NCBI GenBank assembly: GCA_019914995.1
Contig: CM034138.1
Location: 3,224,001-3,288,000 of the forward strand
Length of the DNA: 64,000 nucleotides
Reading direction: 5' to 3'
Source: Acanthochlamys bracteata
Taxonomy: Eukaryota > Streptophyta > Magnoliopsida > Pandanales > Velloziaceae
Under the pieces are notes generated by a model that saw nothing but the letters and a program-made list of their open reading frames with translations, searched no databases and had not been told where the DNA came from. Position 1 is the first letter of the stretch, and each line of letters begins with the position of its first letter. The translations under genes and the position numbers were made by a program. Of the stretch, positions 62,651 to 64,000 are shown one piece after another.

Positions 62651-62979
62651 TGTTGGAATATCAAATCAAAATGTATGCATTTATTTTGGAGTTTCTCAAG
62701 ACATTAATGAAAGAAAGTAGGTAAGTAATGCTAGTAGTGGACATATATGTTATTTAAGAGAGTTGTGGGTGTGTTAAAGGTTAGTAATGGTTGTAAGTTT
62801 TATTTTGTTTTAATGTCTTAGTTAATGTAAGATTCGGTTGTAATGCCTATATAAGAAGGCTTGTAGCATGTGGTTTTGCATCAAGTGAAAAAGAGTCTTC
62901 TAAGAAAAATTCTATTCCAAAGAAAGTTTCAAATTCTTCTAGTCATAAAAGTTCTAAGTTCGTAAACTTAGAACCAACA
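62651..62979 (+). repeat. 3' LTR of the copia element
   Basis: 329 bp beginning TGTTGGAATATC and ending GAACCAACA, giving the expected TGTTGG...CCAACA ends. Preceded by a purine-rich tract (GATGGGCCG). Confidence 0.82.
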
Positions 62980-64000
62980 CCATTTTCTTCAATATTGATT
63001 AATTAGTTCTTTTTTGAGAAGTTAAGCTGTGAAAAAGCTGTTAACATGTTTGCTAAACCTGTTGAATCAATTTTAAATTTGTATTAAGTTCGAACTAATG
63101 TTTGGTAAATAAGCTAAACAAATAGCTTTGAACATAAATGACTAACATATCTTGAGCACTAAATGATAATATCCTGAGATCACTAGATGATATTTACTCA
63201 TTATGGTCCAAGATCGATTTATTTTATTTCCTTCTTTTCTTCTTGCAATCATATAAGGCGAATAAAAACAATTTTAGTTACAAAAAAATTCTCACAAGAA
63301 ATTATCCTTAAAGTTTATTACTTGAACTCAACTTAAAAAACTTTGTAGAATTCATATAAATTTATCGAAGAAATTATCCAGAATTAACAAAATTGTCTTA
63401 ATAATCATCTAGAATTTTGCAAAAATTTCGTCCAAAGCAACACAAATTTATCTAAAAGGGCATGAGTATTTGTTAGCAATATAATTCTAATAGGTACTTT
63501 AGTTCATCTTATTTACCTTATTATTGTGGTATATATGTGATAAAGTGCTGCTTTTGGTAATGCATTCAAACAATTGTCTTATGTTAGGCATGCGACAAAC
63601 TCATTTTCGTTATTTTACACATTTCAGTAGGAAACTTTTAAACACTTAATTGTTAATTATTGGTCAAAATTGTACAACTAACTGAAGAAGAAATTAGTGA
63701 ATTGAGTTAGTAGCTAAAAATTTAATATAGTTTTCTAACTGAACACAACATAATTTCTTACAAAATAACAGTATTATAATTGACTGGACGTAGACAGATA
63801 TTTTGTTTAGTGTTCTCTGCTTATTTCAACTACAAACAAATATAAAAAAATTATTCAATATACAAACACGCAAAATTACATGGTTTGGTAAATAAATTTA
63901 CCTACGTCTATTATACTCTTTGTTAAGAGTGAATTTCACAAATTTTTATTAAGATACTACAATTTCCAAATTAATGTATTTAACCAAATACAATTGTCTG
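62980..64000. other. Intergenic region right of the copia element
   Basis: AT-rich sequence with no recognised gene, repeat pair or RNA. Confidence 0.45.

Larger units (their letters stand above)
60500..62979 (+). mobile_element. Ty1/copia LTR retrotransposon, broken
   Basis: Plus-strand fossil about 2.5 kb long, so much shorter than a full copia element. Parts: 5' LTR, PBS, a gag-like start ([20 protein letters not shown]), reverse transcriptase ([24 protein letters not shown] box at about 61695), RNase H (SDSDWGGDQDERKS and the terminal HIDTQFHFLRDH), and 3' LTR. Protease and integrase were not recognised. It is broken, with several breaks. The two LTRs differ at roughly one site in seven by eye, mostly transitions, which suggests an insertion several to about ten million years old at usual plant rates. 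Confidence 0.85.

Noticed and set aside
1-64000. CRISPR array, operon-like clusters, tRNA or rRNA genes, biosynthetic gene cluster
   Set aside because: No regularly spaced repeats, tRNA cloverleaf with A/B boxes or rRNA sequence was noticed, and the neighbouring genes belong to unrelated functions in a plant nuclear context.

Overview
This is a stretch of plant nuclear chromosome, most likely from a eudicot. The reasons are spliced genes with GT-AG introns, plant-only families (MAX2, Tubby-like F-box, MBF1, DUF688, PGG-domain and PADRE/DUF4228 proteins), very AT-rich intergenic DNA packed with small inverted-repeat elements, and plant Ty3/gypsy, Ty1/copia and L1-type retroelements. The species cannot be named from the sequence alone.

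Layout. 1-3.4 kb: 5' half of an LRR receptor-like kinase gene on the minus strand, running off the left edge. 5.2-8.4 kb: a complete four-exon Tubby-like F-box gene (+), convergent with a complete four-exon MBF1a/b-type coactivator gene (9.07-11.21 kb, minus). 11.4-13.9 kb: AT-rich DNA with a MITE and a degenerate tandem repeat. 13.9-17.4 kb: a decayed RAB3GAP2-like gene (+) that keeps its exon order. 18.08-18.83 kb: a small two-exon coiled-coil gene (minus). 20.8-26.0 kb: a broken Ty3/gypsy element (minus). 27.5-29.75 kb: a three-exon DUF688 gene (minus) with an apparent one-base frameshift in exon 1. 30-33.9 kb: AT-rich. 34.0-35.14 kb: a three-exon PGG-domain membrane protein gene (minus) with a GC-AG intron. 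35.6-37.9 kb: a heavily decayed second Ty3/gypsy remnant. 40.1-42.4 kb: an L1-type LINE fragment (minus) beside a decayed Raf-like kinase gene (+). 42.94-45.07 kb: intact single-exon MAX2 (minus), the F-box/LRR receptor component of strigolactone and karrikin signalling. 45.4-59.4 kb: a gene-poor AT-rich island with about ten copies of a MITE family. 59.9-60.3 kb: a broken PADRE/DUF4228 gene (+). 60.5-63.0 kb: a broken Ty1/copia element with both LTRs. 63-64 kb: nothing recognised.

The genes do not form a pathway or cluster. They are independent housekeeping or signalling genes: two F-box proteins (TLP and MAX2), a transcriptional coactivator, a receptor kinase and two unknown-function proteins. 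I found no new multi-gene system. The most informative features are the three host-gene pseudogenes (RAB3GAP2-like, Raf-like kinase, PADRE), the single frameshift in the otherwise intact DUF688 gene, the MITE island and the unexplained tandem repeat near 13 kb.
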